Shown: positions 16,524 through 25,375, numbered from the stretch's first letter. The stretch is DNA of 64,000 nt from Actinacidiphila yeochonensis CN732 (GCF_000745345.1 NZ_JQNR01000003.1:186001-250000), one strand, 5' to 3'. Numbers and translations: made by a program. The notes: a model not told the origin generated them from the letters alone.

Positions 16524-18504
16524 GGACCTGGCCGGCGGCGCCTCCCCCGGGGCCCGGCCCCTGGGGGCCGCCGGTGAGCCCGAACGTCGTGAAGGCGGTC
16601 CTGGCCGGCAGCGGATAGTGCTCCGTGCCGGTCAGCGCCGCCGTCAGGTCGTTGAGCACGACCGCGGAGCGCCAGGCGGCCAGCCCCAGGTCGGGGGTGC
16701 CCACCCCGTGGGTGTGCCGCTCGGCGTTCTGCACGTAGATCCGGCCCGTCACCGAGCGGTCCAGCCGCAGCCGGTGCCGGCTGTCGACCAGGGGCCGGCC
16801 GGCGTCGTCCCGCCGCAGCAGGGTGTCGAGCGGGCCGAGCAGCCGGTCCAGCGGCCGCTCCCGGTAGCCGGTGGCCAGCACCACCGCGGAGGTGGTCAGC
16901 CGGGTACGGGTGCTCTGGTCGGCGTGCTCCAGGTGCAGCTCGATGCTCTGGGTGCCCAGCCGCCCGGCGGTGCGCACCGACACCCCGGGGGTGAGCACGG
17001 CGTCGGGCCAGCCTCCGTCCAGGGTGCGGCGGTAGAGCTCGTCGTGGACGGCGGCGATGGTCTCGGCGTCGATCCCCTTGTACAACTGCCACTGGGCGGG
17101 CAGCAGCCGGTCCCGCACCGGCTCGGCCAGGCCGTGGAAGTAGCGGGTGTAGTCGGGGGTGAAGTGCTCCAGGCCGAGCTTGCTGTACTCCATGGGCGCG
17201 AACGCGGGGCTGCGGGTGATCCAGGTGATCCGCTCCCGGCCGGGCGGGCGGTTGCGCAGCAGGTCGAGGAAGACCTCGGCGCCGGACTGTCCGGAGCCGA
17301 CGACGGTGACGTGCTCGGCGGCCAGCAGCCGCTCCCGCTCGCCCAGGTAGTGCGCGGAGTGCACCACCGGCACGGTCGGCGTCTCGGCGAGCGGGCGCAG
17401 CGGCTCGGGCACGTACGGTTCGGTGCCGACGCCGAGGACCAGGTTCCGGGCGTAGCTGCGGGCCAGCGCCTCGGCCTGGCCGTGCGCGTCGACGTGGGTG
17501 TGGTCGACCTCGAAGCAGCCGCGCGCGGCGTTCCAGCGCACCGCGTCGACCTGCTGCCCGAAGTGGGTGCTGGGCAGCGACTCGGCGACCCAGCGGCAGT
17601 AGGCGTCGTACTCGGCGCGGTGGATGTGGAAGCGCTCGGCGAAGTAGAAGGGGAAGAGCCGCTCCCGGGACTTCAGCCAGTTCAGGAACGTCCAGGGGCT
17701 GGCCGGGTCGACGAGCGTGACCAGGTCGGCAAGGAACGGCACCTGGAGGGTGGCGCCCTCCACCAGCAGCCCGGGGTGCCAGTGGAAGGCGGCCCGCTGG
17801 TCGTAGAAGGCGGCCGTCAGCCCGGGGACGCCGTCGGCGAGGGCGGCGAGCGAGAGGTTGAACGGCCCGACGCCGACCCCGATCAGGTCGAACGGCTCCT
17901 CCCCCGCCGGCGCGGGGGGCGCGTCCTGGCCGGGGGCGGGCGCTGGCCCGGCCGTCCCGGGCGCGGATACCGGTGCGGCGGCGTCGCGCGGGCCCGGCAC
18001 CCGGGCGGCGGGCGCCCCGGTGGCGGGAGTCCCCGGGGCTCCCGGTGCCTGCGGCTCCGGCACGGCCGCGGCGAGCTCGGCGACCGCCCCGCCCTGCGCG
18101 GGAACGAGGGCGGCGGGCGGGGGGACGTACGGCGGGGTGGCCGGCACGGGCGGGACGACGGCCGGGAGGGGCGCAGGTGCTCCCGGGCCGGGGCCCAGCG
18201 CGGGCACGGGCACGGGCGCGAGTACGGGGACGGGCACGGGCATGGGCGCGAGTACGGGGACGGGCACGGGCATGGGCCCGGCCGCCGGCACGGGGACCGG
18301 CACCGGCGCGAGTACGGGCACCGGCTCGGCCCGCGGCGGGCTCAGCGGCGGGGCAAGGCGGGGGTCGGGCGGCTGCGGCGGGGCGAGGCGGGGGTCGGGC
18401 GGCTGCGGCGGCGCGGGGTGAGCGGCACCCGGCCCGTACGCGGGCTGCGGCTGGAGCGGTCCGGCGGCGGGGTGCGGCGGGTACGGGTGGGGCTCTTCGT
18501 TCAT
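16492..18504 (-). CDS. Lysine N6-hydroxylase/ornithine N5-oxygenase family monooxygenase with proline-rich N-terminal extension
   Basis: FAD- and NADPH-dependent N-hydroxylating monooxygenase (IucD/SidA/DesB family) that hydroxylates the terminal amine of lysine, ornithine or a diamine for hydroxamate siderophores. The FAD motif GVGVGPFNLS lies near residues 209-218, the NADPH motif VVGSGQSGAE and the C-terminal ATGY motif (VVLATGYRERP) are intact. Residues 1-203 are a Pro/Ala/Val low-complexity extension with repeats such as APPQPPDPRL (twice) and VPVLAPMPVP, not part of the family. The ATG at 18504 overlaps the decarboxylase stop (ATGA), supporting this start despite the extension. No siderophore synthetase or acyltransferase follows. 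Confidence 0.88.
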   Translation of the reverse strand: MNEEPHPYPPHPAAGPLQPQPAYGPGAAHPAPPQPPDPRLAPPQPPDPRLAPPLSPPRAEPVPVLAPVPVPVPAAGPMPVPVPVLAPMPVPVPVLAPVPVPALGPGPGAPAPLPAVVPPVPATPPYVPPPAALVPAQGGAVAELAAAVPEPQAPGAPGTPATGAPAARVPGPRDAAAPVSAPGTAGPAPAPGQDAPPAPAGEEPFDLIGVGVGPFNLSLAALADGVPGLTAAFYDQRAAFHWHPGLLVEGATLQVPFLADLVTLVDPASPWTFLNWLKSRERLFPFYFAERFHIHRAEYDAYCRWVAESLPSTHFGQQVDAVRWNAARGCFEVDHTHVDAHGQAEALARSYARNLVLGVGTEPYVPEPLRPLAETPTVPVVHSAHYLGERERLLAAEHVTVVGSGQSGAEVFLDLLRNRPPGRERITWITRSPAFAPMEYSKLGLEHFTPDYTRYFHGLAEPVRDRLLPAQWQLYKGIDAETIAAVHDELYRRTLDGGWPDAVLTPGVSVRTAGRLGTQSIELHLEHADQSTRTRLTTSAVVLATGYRERPLDRLLGPLDTLLRRDDAGRPLVDSRHRLRLDRSVTGRIYVQNAERHTHGVGTPDLGLAAWRSAVVLNDLTAALTGTEHYPLPARTAFTTFGLTGGPQGPGPGGGAAGQVPTRTAELRHG
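18214..18273. repeat. Two tandem 30-base copies coding for a Pro/Val-rich segment
   Basis: Two adjacent, essentially identical 30-base units (18214-18243, 18244-18273) inside the hydroxylase extension, each encoding a ten-residue Met/Pro/Val/Leu/Ala unit. A diverged third copy follows near 18304. Minisatellite-type expansion of a linker. Confidence 0.75.
18346..18405. repeat. Two tandem 30-base copies coding for APPQPPDPRL
   Basis: Two adjacent 30-base units (18346-18375, 18376-18405) differing at one base, encoding the duplicated ten-residue unit near the N-terminus of the hydroxylase. Confidence 0.75.
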
Positions 18505-19885
18505 CGGGACGTGGTGCCTTCCGTGGTGAGCTTCAGCAACATGTCGAGGTCGTCCGGGCGCAGGTGCGGGTTGAGCACGGTGGCCTTGAGCCAGAGCCGG
18601 CCGCCGGCGCCGGCCCGGCCCAGCACGGCCCGTCCCTCGTGCATCAGGCGGCGGCGCAGTTCGGCGGTCTGCTCGTCGGTGGCGCCGGCCGGGCGGAAGA
18701 GCACCGTGCTGATCGTGGGCGGCCCGTGCAGCTCCAGCGCCGGGTGCGCGTCCACCCGGACGGCCAGGTCGACGGCCAGGTCGCAGACGGCGTCGACGAG
18801 GGCGGCGATCCCGTCGCGGCCCAGCGCCCGCAGCGTGACGGCGATCTTCAGCACGTCGGGGCGGCGGCTGGTGCGCAGGGACCGCCCGAGCAGGTCGGGC
18901 AGCCCGGCGTCGGTGTCGTCGTCGGCGTTGAGGTAGTCGGCGGTGTGCTCCAGGGGGCGGAGCGCGGTGTGGTCGGGCACCGCGAGCACTCCGGCGGCCA
19001 CCGGCTGCCAGCCCAGCTTGTGCAGGTCGAAGCCGACGGAGACGGCCGACTGCACGCCGTCGAGCTTCGCCGCCTCGCGGCTGCTGAACAGCAGCGGCCC
19101 GCCGTAGGCCGCGTCGACGTGGAGTTCGGCCCCCCGCGCCCCGGTGACCTGCGCGATCGCGAGCAGCGGGTCGATCGCGCCGCTGTCGGTGGTGCCCGCG
19201 GTGGCCACGACCAGCGGCCGGCCGGGCAGCCCGTCGAGGGTGCCGGCCAGCCGGCCCGGGTCCAGCACGCCCCCTGGGGTGTCGAGCACGATCGGCTGGG
19301 GCAGGCCGAGCAGCCAGGCGGCCCGCAGCACGCTGTGGTGGGCGTTGGCCCCGCACACCACCTGGACGCGGGGGCCGCCGGCCGCGCGCTCGCGGGCCAG
19401 CAGCAGCGCGAGCTGGTTGGACTCGGTGCCGCCGGTGGTGATCAGCGCGTCGGGCGCGGGCAGGTCGGGGTAGACGAGGGCGGCGAGCGCGGCCGTCACC
19501 CGCGCCTCCAGGGCGCTGGCCGCCGGGGCCTGGTCCCAGGAGTCCAGCGACGGGTTGAGCGCGGACGCGGCCAGGTCCGCCGCGGCGGCCACGGCCAGCG
19601 GCGGGCAGTGCAGGTGGGCCGCGCACAGCGGCTCGGCCGGATCGGCCGAACCCACCGCCATGGCGTGCACGAGCGTGGACAGCGCCTCGTGGTCGCCGCT
19701 GCCGCTGCGCGGCAGCACCTCGGGCAGTACCTCGCCGATCCGCTCGGCGACCGCTCCCGGCCCCCGGCCGGCAGCGGACCGCGCCGCTCCCGGCCGCCGC
19801 TGTCCAGCGCCGCGCAGACGGTCTCCAGCAGCGGCCGCAGCGCCTGGCCGCCCGCACGTCCTGCGGCGAGTACGGGCATCGGCAT
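18501..19885 (-). CDS. PLP-dependent decarboxylase (DesA/diaminobutyrate decarboxylase-like), apparent frameshift
   Basis: Group II PLP-dependent amino-acid decarboxylase, probably producing a diamine such as cadaverine for the hydroxylase that follows. Visible motifs are AHLHCPPLAV, NPSLDSWDQ, TTGGTESNQLALL, GANAHHSV, HVDAAYGG and the PLP lysine in FDLHKLGW. The start ATG at 19885 has GAGGAA upstream and encodes a plausible N-terminus (MPMPVLAAGRAGGQALRPLL), but this frame departs from the body of the enzyme. Restoring one base in the C5 run at 19761-19765 joins them into about 461 residues. So the gene is either broken, frameshift-decoded, or carries a sequencing indel; without repair only internal starts yield the conserved part. 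Its stop overlaps the hydroxylase start. Confidence 0.82.
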
Positions 19886-20366
19886 GGGCGTTCCTCACAG
19901 ACCAGCGCTCACGAAAACGGACGCTCTGCTCAACGACCGTGACCCCGAAGGGGTACGTGGGGGCGCGCACCTCGCGCTCCGCGCCCCGTCCGGGAGGACG
20001 GCTCCCCCGCCGACCGGCTCCGGCGGACCATCGGGGTTCCCCGTGCCGTCCCCCCGGGCCGTCCCCATGCCGTTCCGCGCGCCGTCCCCGCGCCTCCGCC
20101 GCAGGCGCGTATGTCCCGCCCCTGTCCGCGCGCTGCGGTCGGTGACCTCGCGGCGCGACGCGGTCGCGGAGCCGGGGAGGGCGGGGAGGGCGAGCGCAGG
20201 AGGGCTCGGCGCCCGCTGCCGTTCGGTGCCCTCGACCCGTACCGACCACAGTCGGCGTACCAAACATCCGTGCCGCTCCAGAGCCCTCATAGCGAACACT
20301 ATTGATGTTCTTTTTGTTCGATATTACGTTTGCTATCTGTTGCGTCCGACCTTCCGGGGGCCCACC
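19886..20366. other. Divergent intergenic region decarboxylase / SET exporter
   Basis: 481 bases. Most is GC-rich without a credible gene; 20285-20340 is strikingly AT-rich for this genome and holds nested inverted repeats (listed separately). No DmdR/IdeR iron box of the TTAGGTTAGGC type was recognised. Confidence 0.5.
20289..20336. promoter_or_regulatory. AT-rich element with nested inverted repeats
   Basis: ATAGCGAAC (20289-20297) pairs imperfectly with both GTTCGATAT (20316-20324) and GTTTGCTAT (20328-20336), each matching 8 of 9 positions; GAACA (20294-20298) and TGTTC (20306-20310) form a further perfect inverted repeat. Located 30-80 bases upstream of the exporter start, it looks like a promoter with a dimeric or cooperative repressor site. 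Confidence 0.5.
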
Positions 20367-21602
20367 TTGTCGCCTGTACTCGCCGCGGCGGAGGCCGCGC
20401 CCGCACCGTCCGTGCTGCGCACGGTGTGGGACTCGCCGCTGTACCGCGGCGCGACCGTCGCGCTGTTCCTGTCCGGGCTCGGTGCCTCCGCCGCCGCCCC
20501 CCAGATCACCCTGTTCCTCGTGGACGACCTGCACGTCTCACTGACCACGGCCGGGCTGTACTACCTCACGAACGTCACCGCCCCGGTCGCCGGATACCTC
20601 ATCGGTGCCCGTTCGGACCGCACCGGCAGACGGCTCGGACTGTTCCGGCTGTGCGCCGTGGCAGGGTTCCTCGGCTGGTGCGCCATGGCCCTGGCGGACC
20701 GGGCGTGGATGCCGTTCGTGATCAGCGCCGTGGTCCTGGCCTTCGCCGGCGGCGCCGGGTCCCAGCTTTTCGCCGCGGTCCACGACGATCTGGAGACCGC
20801 CGCCGGCCCGGTCGGCGACGGCGTCGTCTCGGTCGTGCGCATGGCGCTGACCGCCGGGTGGATCGTGGGCCCGGTGGCGGGCTCGCTGCTGGCCACCGCC
20901 GCCGGACCGCGCGCGATGCTCGCGGCCACCGGACTGTGCACCCTGGCGCAGGTCGTCCCTATGGGCTTCGCGCGAGCCCGCTCGGCCGGAGCGCGGGCCG
21001 AGGAGGCGCCCGGGGCGCCGGCCGGGCCGCGCGTGGGGGTGCGGCGCATGCTGCCCCTGCTCGCCTTCACCGGCCTGTACGTGCTCGTCTACGCGGGAGA
21101 GCCGATCAAGTACGGCTACCTGACGATCTACATGCACGACGACCTGCGCGTGCCGACGGCGGTCAGCGGCGCGGTCATCGGCATCCAACCCCTGGTCGAG
21201 CTGGTCCTGATGCCGGTGGCGATGGTGGTCGCGCGCCGGACCGGGATGATGCGCCTGATGGTCCTCGGCGCCGCCTGCGGCGTCGGCGCGAACCTGTGCT
21301 TCGCGCTGACCGGCAGCACGGCGGGCATGTTCGCCGGACAGGTTCTGATGGGCGCGGTGTGGGGGGTGTTCGCCGGCCTGGGCATCATCGTCGCCCAGCG
21401 CCTGCTGCCCGAGGCCGTCGCGACCGCCTCGGCCGTCTTCATGAGCTCGACCGCGATCGCCGGCGCCCTCGGCGGGCTGACCGGCGGCCTCGGCGTGGGC
21501 CTGCTGGGGCTGCCGCACGTGTTCCTCGCCCCGGCCCTCTACGGCCTGGTGGCGACCGCCGGTATCGCCGTCATGAGCCGCTCCCGCCACGCCGTGGGCT
21601 GA
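20367..21602 (+). CDS. MFS transporter, sugar efflux transporter (SET)-like family
   Basis: Twelve-helix major facilitator of 411 residues resembling the SetA/SetB sugar-efflux group. Typical features are the first helix (ATVALFLSGLGASAAAPQITL), the loop-2 motif GARSDRTGRR, a central linker after helix 6 (RSAGARAEEAPGAPAGP) and the second-half motif EPIKYGYLTIYMHDDL. The start is uncertain: I use TTG at 20367, after GGGGGCCCACC; no ATG lies nearby in frame. Divergent from the siderophore-type pair, so it could export its product, though SET proteins are best known for sugars and small toxic compounds. Confidence 0.8.
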   Translation: MSPVLAAAEAAPAPSVLRTVWDSPLYRGATVALFLSGLGASAAAPQITLFLVDDLHVSLTTAGLYYLTNVTAPVAGYLIGARSDRTGRRLGLFRLCAVAGFLGWCAMALADRAWMPFVISAVVLAFAGGAGSQLFAAVHDDLETAAGPVGDGVVSVVRMALTAGWIVGPVAGSLLATAAGPRAMLAATGLCTLAQVVPMGFARARSAGARAEEAPGAPAGPRVGVRRMLPLLAFTGLYVLVYAGEPIKYGYLTIYMHDDLRVPTAVSGAVIGIQPLVELVLMPVAMVVARRTGMMRLMVLGAACGVGANLCFALTGSTAGMFAGQVLMGAVWGVFAGLGIIVAQRLLPEAVATASAVFMSSTAIAGALGGLTGGLGVGLLGLPHVFLAPALYGLVATAGIAVMSRSRHAVG

Positions 21603-21783
21603 CGCCGCCGCCGGACCGCCCGGCGTCCGGGGCAACAGCGCACCGACGCCGCCGCGTTCGTGGGCCGCCCTCCCGGCAGAGCGGTGCCCCGAGGACAGCC
21701 CGGGGACGACCCGAGGACGGCCACGCCGCCGGCCCGGGGACGACCTGGGACGGCCTGGGGACGGCCTGGGGCACCGATCGGGG

Positions 21784-22545
21784 TCAGGCGGTGACGACGA
21801 TCGTGCCGCCGCCTTCGAGTGCCGCCACTTCGTCGGCGGGCGCGGTGGCGTCGGTGACGAGGGTGTGCACGAGCGCGGCGGGGCCGACGTAGGCGTGCGC
21901 GGTGCGGCCGAGCTTGCCGCCGTCGGCGGCGGCGACGACGCGGCGCGTGGAGGCGATGGCCGCCTTCTTCACCGCCGCGTCGTCGAGGTCGTAGGCGGTC
22001 AGGCCCTCGGCGGCGCTCAGGCCGCAGCAGCCGACGATCGCGGTGTCGAAGCGCAGTGCCGCCAGCGAGGCGAGCGTGAGGGGGCCGGTCAGCGCGCCCT
22101 CGGCGGCGCGGGGCCGTCCGCCCGGCACCATCAACGCGGTCGGGCCGGGAGCGTCGCTGAGGACGTGGATGGCCTGGAGCGACAGGGGCATCACGGTCAC
22201 GTGCCGGCCGCGCAGCAGGCGGGCCACCTCCAGGCAGGTGGTGCCGCTGTCGAGCAGCACGGTCTCGCCGTCGGCGATGAGCCGGGACACCTCGGAGGCG
22301 ATCCGGCGCTTCTCCTCGGGAGCCTCGTGGGCCCGCAGCGCGAAGGGCGGCTCCTCGCCCCTGAGCAGCAGGGTGCGTGCCCCGCCGCGGACGCGCTCAA
22401 GGGCACCCTGCGCGGCCAGCGCGTCCAGGTCGCGCCGGATCGTCATCTCCGAGGCGCCGGTCAGCTCGGCGAGTTCCGGGACCGTGGCGCTGCCCGACTC
22501 CCTGACGGCCTGGGCGATCAGCCGGTGCCGGTCTGCGTTGCTCAT
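21784..22545 (-). CDS. DeoR/GlpR-family transcriptional regulator
   Basis: Sugar-phosphate-responsive repressor of about 253 residues. The N-terminal DeoR helix-turn-helix shows LIAQAVRESGSATVPELAELTGASEMTIRRDLDALAAQG, with the family signature around RRDLDALA. The C-terminal effector domain resembles ribose-5-phosphate isomerase (VLLDSGTTCLEVA; DTAIVGCCGLSAAEGLTAYDLDDAAVKKA). I chose the ATG at 22545, where homology begins; an in-frame ATG 63 bases upstream would overlap the divergent promoter. It is divergent from an MFS permease with a 90-base gap and probably controls both. Confidence 0.88.
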   Translation of the reverse strand: MSNADRHRLIAQAVRESGSATVPELAELTGASEMTIRRDLDALAAQGALERVRGGARTLLLRGEEPPFALRAHEAPEEKRRIASEVSRLIADGETVLLDSGTTCLEVARLLRGRHVTVMPLSLQAIHVLSDAPGPTALMVPGGRPRAAEGALTGPLTLASLAALRFDTAIVGCCGLSAAEGLTAYDLDDAAVKKAAIASTRRVVAAADGGKLGRTAHAYVGPAALVHTLVTDATAPADEVAALEGGGTIVVTA

Positions 22546-22566
22546 ACCGCGATTGAACACCACCCA

Positions 22567-22587
22567 GAACGGACCATCAAGCCGTTC
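22567..22587. promoter_or_regulatory. Candidate DeoR operator
   Basis: Perfect 6-base inverted repeat GAACGG-N9-CCGTTC in the short divergent gap between the DeoR gene and the MFS gene, 48-68 bases before the MFS start. Confidence 0.45.
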
Positions 22588-22634
22588 GAATACGAGCTTT
22601 TCAAACACTAATCATGTTCGTTACGGTGGTTTGC

Positions 22635-23891
22635 GTGAGCTCTTCCCTGCGCGCCGCCCGTGCGGCGACCTTCGTCTACTTCGTCCTCAACGGCACCCTG
22701 ATGGGCATGTGGCTGGTGCAGATCCCCGCCGTCAAGCAGCGCGTGGGAATCAGCGACGCGACGCTGGGAAGCCTGCTGGTGGTACTGGGCCTGGGGGCCT
22801 TCGTCGGCATGCGGGTCGCGGGCCGGCTGGCCGACCGTTTCGGCACCCGCGTCGTCGTCCCCGCCGCCGGCGCGCTGTGCGCCGCGGCCCTGGTACTGCC
22901 CGGCCTCGCCCGCGATCCCTGGGCGCTGGCAGGCGGGCTGGTCGTCCTGGGCATCGGCAACGGCTGCCTCGACGTGAGCATGAACACCCACGCCGTGCAC
23001 GTGGAGAAGGCCTACGGCAGGCCCGTCATGTCCGCCTTCCACGCCACGTTCTCCGTCGGCGGGGTCATCGCGGCGATCGTCGGAGCGAGGGCCACCGGCG
23101 CCGGCGCGAGTCCCGCCACGACGCTCGGTGCCGCCGGAGCCGCGGGCGTCGTGATCGCCCTGCTGCCGGCCCGCAGCCTGCTGGCGACGGCGCCGACCTC
23201 CCCGGTCACCGCCGAGCCGACCTCCCCGGTCACCGCCGAGCTGGCGTCCCCCGCCGCCGGGGAGCTCCCGGCGGACGACGGCGGGAAGCGGCCCGGAGCG
23301 CCGGCCCGGATCTGGGTCCTCGCCGCCCTGGCCCTCATGTGCATGCTGTGCGAGGGGGTCGCCAACGACTGGAGCACCCTGGACCTGAAGACGGTGCTCG
23401 GCGCGCCGGCGAGTACCGCCACCTTCGCCTACGGCACCTACGCGGTGACGATGACCGCCGGCCGGCTGCTCGCCGACCGCGTCTCCCGGCGCTTCGGATC
23501 GGCGGCCGTCCTCCGCTACGGCGCTGCCGCGGGCGCCGTCGGAATCACCGTCGTGGCCCTCTCGCCGTGGATCTGGACGGCCCTGGCCGGATGGGCGCTG
23601 TTCGGGCTGGGCCTGTCCGGCTGCGTCCCCCAGCTGTTCAGCGCCGCCGGGCACGCCGACCCCGCCGCCGCCGGCACCAACGTCTCCAGGGTCGCCAGCC
23701 TCGGCTACCTCGGGATGCTCGCGGGTCCGGCGGTGATCGGCTGGATGACCCGCCTGACAGCGCTCAACCACACCTTCCTGCTGCCGGCGCTGCTCCTGGC
23801 GGTCGCCACCGCGACCGCCGGCATCCTGCGTTCCGCAACCGGCCGGGAGCCCGAGCCCGTACCTGAGCCCCAGCCGGTGCAGCGCGCCTGA
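22635..23891 (+). CDS. MFS transporter (YbjJ/FucP-like group)
   Basis: Major facilitator permease of 418 residues with about twelve helices. N-terminal features are FVYFVLNGTLMGMWLVQIPAVKQRVGISDATLG and the loop-2 motif GRLADRFGTR, as in the YbjJ group. A cytoplasmic linker of about 35 residues after helix 6 contains a duplicated PTSPVTAE unit. The C-terminus (PEPVPEPQPVQRA) is disordered. GTG at 22635 is preferred because the conserved sequence begins at once; an ATG seven codons upstream is possible. Substrate unknown; the divergent DeoR regulator suggests a sugar or sugar derivative. Confidence 0.85.
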   Translation: MSSSLRAARAATFVYFVLNGTLMGMWLVQIPAVKQRVGISDATLGSLLVVLGLGAFVGMRVAGRLADRFGTRVVVPAAGALCAAALVLPGLARDPWALAGGLVVLGIGNGCLDVSMNTHAVHVEKAYGRPVMSAFHATFSVGGVIAAIVGARATGAGASPATTLGAAGAAGVVIALLPARSLLATAPTSPVTAEPTSPVTAELASPAAGELPADDGGKRPGAPARIWVLAALALMCMLCEGVANDWSTLDLKTVLGAPASTATFAYGTYAVTMTAGRLLADRVSRRFGSAAVLRYGAAAGAVGITVVALSPWIWTALAGWALFGLGLSGCVPQLFSAAGHADPAAAGTNVSRVASLGYLGMLAGPAVIGWMTRLTALNHTFLLPALLLAVATATAGILRSATGREPEPVPEPQPVQRA

Positions 23892-24176
23892 CCGCCCATG
23901 AGGCCGCCACGAGCCGCCGTCCGCCTCCCCGATTCCCCTCAGGACACCTCCGGCGCCCGCGACGGAAACGGAATCCCCCACACCGACCGGCCGTCGGATC
24001 GTGCGGTTCGGCCATTCCACAGCCACCGCCCCGCGCCGACGCCCGGGCGCCCTGGCGGAGATGGCCGCGTGCCACGCGCCGACCGCCGCCTACCGGGCCC
24101 CGTCCCAGCGCGGGCCGGCGGTGTACCGGCCCGCGCCGGGGCAGCGGGATCGGGGCGGCGCGGGCGGGCCCCAGCT

Positions 24177-24404
24177 TCAGCCGTGCGTCCTCGCGAACTC
24201 CACGAGTCCGACCCACTGCTCACGAGTCAGGGTGAGGCTGGGCCCGTACGGGTCCTTGCTGTCACGGACCAGGACGTCACCAGTGGCGCGGGCGTACTCC
24301 GGTGCCCACTCCACGCACTCGGCGCCCTGGCCGTTGCTGTAGCTGCTCTTCACCCAGACCGGGGACAGCGTGTTCGCGTCAGGAGTCAGTTTCGTCATTC
24401 TCAT
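24177..24404 (-). CDS. DUF397 domain small protein
   Basis: 75-residue protein consisting of one DUF397 domain: WVKSSYSNGQGAECVEWAP, then VLVRDSKDPYGPSLTLTREQW and the end VEFARTHG. These proteins are typical partners of XRE-DUF5753 regulators in Streptomyces and are thought to act with them as an antagonist or co-factor in development and antibiotic control. It overlaps the 3' end of the regulator gene by 26 bases and has GAAAGAG before the ATG, so translation is probably coupled. An ATG two codons later is an alternative start. Confidence 0.9.
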   Translation of the reverse strand: MRMTKLTPDANTLSPVWVKSSYSNGQGAECVEWAPEYARATGDVLVRDSKDPYGPSLTLTREQWVGLVEFARTHG

Positions 24405-25227
24405 ACTCTTTCAGGTACTTATGGAAGATGGCCACGCTCTCCCCACTGTCAAGGGCCTTAGAGCGAACGATATCCAGAAGCGTCGTCAGTTCCAGGACGT
24501 CGACCGGGCTGTCCACGGACACACCAGACGCGAACGACTCAACGTACGCGAAGGACGTGCCGTCCCGAAGGGTGAGCAGGCTCAAGCTACCGCCCAACAG
24601 AGGGTGCACTCCACGCGCGAACGGCAGTACCTGCACCTGAACGCCACTGATGTTCTCGATCATGCCGAGTATGTGACGGATCTGCTCCGCCATGATCGCC
24701 GCACCACCCACAGGACGACGCAAGGCCGATTCGTCCATGATCGCCCAGTAGAGCGGCGGGGCGGCTGAGTCCAGAACGGCCCGGCGGTGCACACGCGTGG
24801 CCACTTGCAGGGCCACCTTCTCAGCGTCCTTGCCCGGCATCGACTCGATGAAAAGGGCTGACGTGTACGGCTCCGTCTGAAGCAAGCCCGGCACCACACT
24901 GCTGTTGAACGTCTGGATTCGGGCCGCCCGTTTCTCCTGCTCCAGCACCCTCCGCCCATACGTGGGGACCTCAGCTGCAACAGCCACGGCCAGCAGCTCA
25001 ACGATGAGCCCGTCCGTCCCGTAGAAGTCGTCAAGATCTTCCGCGAGAGCTTCGGACGGCAGCTGCTCTCCCCGCTCCACCCGGCTGAGGTAGGTGTGTG
25101 GGTATCCCATCTTGTCCGCGAGCCCCCGTAGCGACAGGTCGGCGTTCTTGCGGGCTCGCCTGACACGCTTGGCCAGCATCCCCGCAGGCGTCGCAGGCAT
25201 CTCGTCGTCGTCCAGCTCCAGCTCCAC
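24379..25227 (-). CDS. XRE-family helix-turn-helix regulator with DUF5753 (WhiJ-like)
   Basis: DNA-binding regulator of the WhiJ/AbaA-type family. The N-terminal helix-turn-helix is LAKRVRRARKNADLSLRGLADKMGYPHTYLSRVERGEQLP; the rest is DUF5753 (VPGLLQTEPYTSALF, LYWAIMDESALRRPVGG, VLPFARGVHPLLGGSLSLL). I chose GTG at 25227 (282 residues) because GAGAGGA lies upstream; an earlier GTG at 25257 has no ribosome site and an ATG at 25200 is also possible. Base composition is lower in GC than neighbouring housekeeping genes. Forms a unit with the DUF397 gene and, divergently, an anti-sigma-type ATPase. Confidence 0.9.
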   Translation of the reverse strand: MELELDDDEMPATPAGMLAKRVRRARKNADLSLRGLADKMGYPHTYLSRVERGEQLPSEALAEDLDDFYGTDGLIVELLAVAVAAEVPTYGRRVLEQEKRAARIQTFNSSVVPGLLQTEPYTSALFIESMPGKDAEKVALQVATRVHRRAVLDSAAPPLYWAIMDESALRRPVGGAAIMAEQIRHILGMIENISGVQVQVLPFARGVHPLLGGSLSLLTLRDGTSFAYVESFASGVSVDSPVDVLELTTLLDIVRSKALDSGESVAIFHKYLKEYENDETDS

Positions 25228-25375
25228 CGGCTGATCCTCTCTCAGGCGCCTGTCCACTGAGGGTATTTGGTCACATGCGGACTGTGTACCTGATTCGTTC
25301 TTTCAACGATGGTGGAGATGCCGGAGACATCCGGCCAGCCCCACGCGAGGGACACATGACGAGGGACCCGCGGCC

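Noticed and set aside
18214..18405. Possible CRISPR or integration repeat
   Set aside because: The 30-base units are directly adjacent, in frame and encode a proline-rich linker.
19895..20299. 134-codon leftward ORF upstream of the decarboxylase
   Set aside because: Arg/Gly/Pro-rich composition without motifs and no ribosome site; typical of non-coding GC-rich DNA.
19886..20366. Iron box in front of the decarboxylase/hydroxylase pair
   Set aside because: No sequence close to the TTAGGTTAGGC palindrome on either strand.
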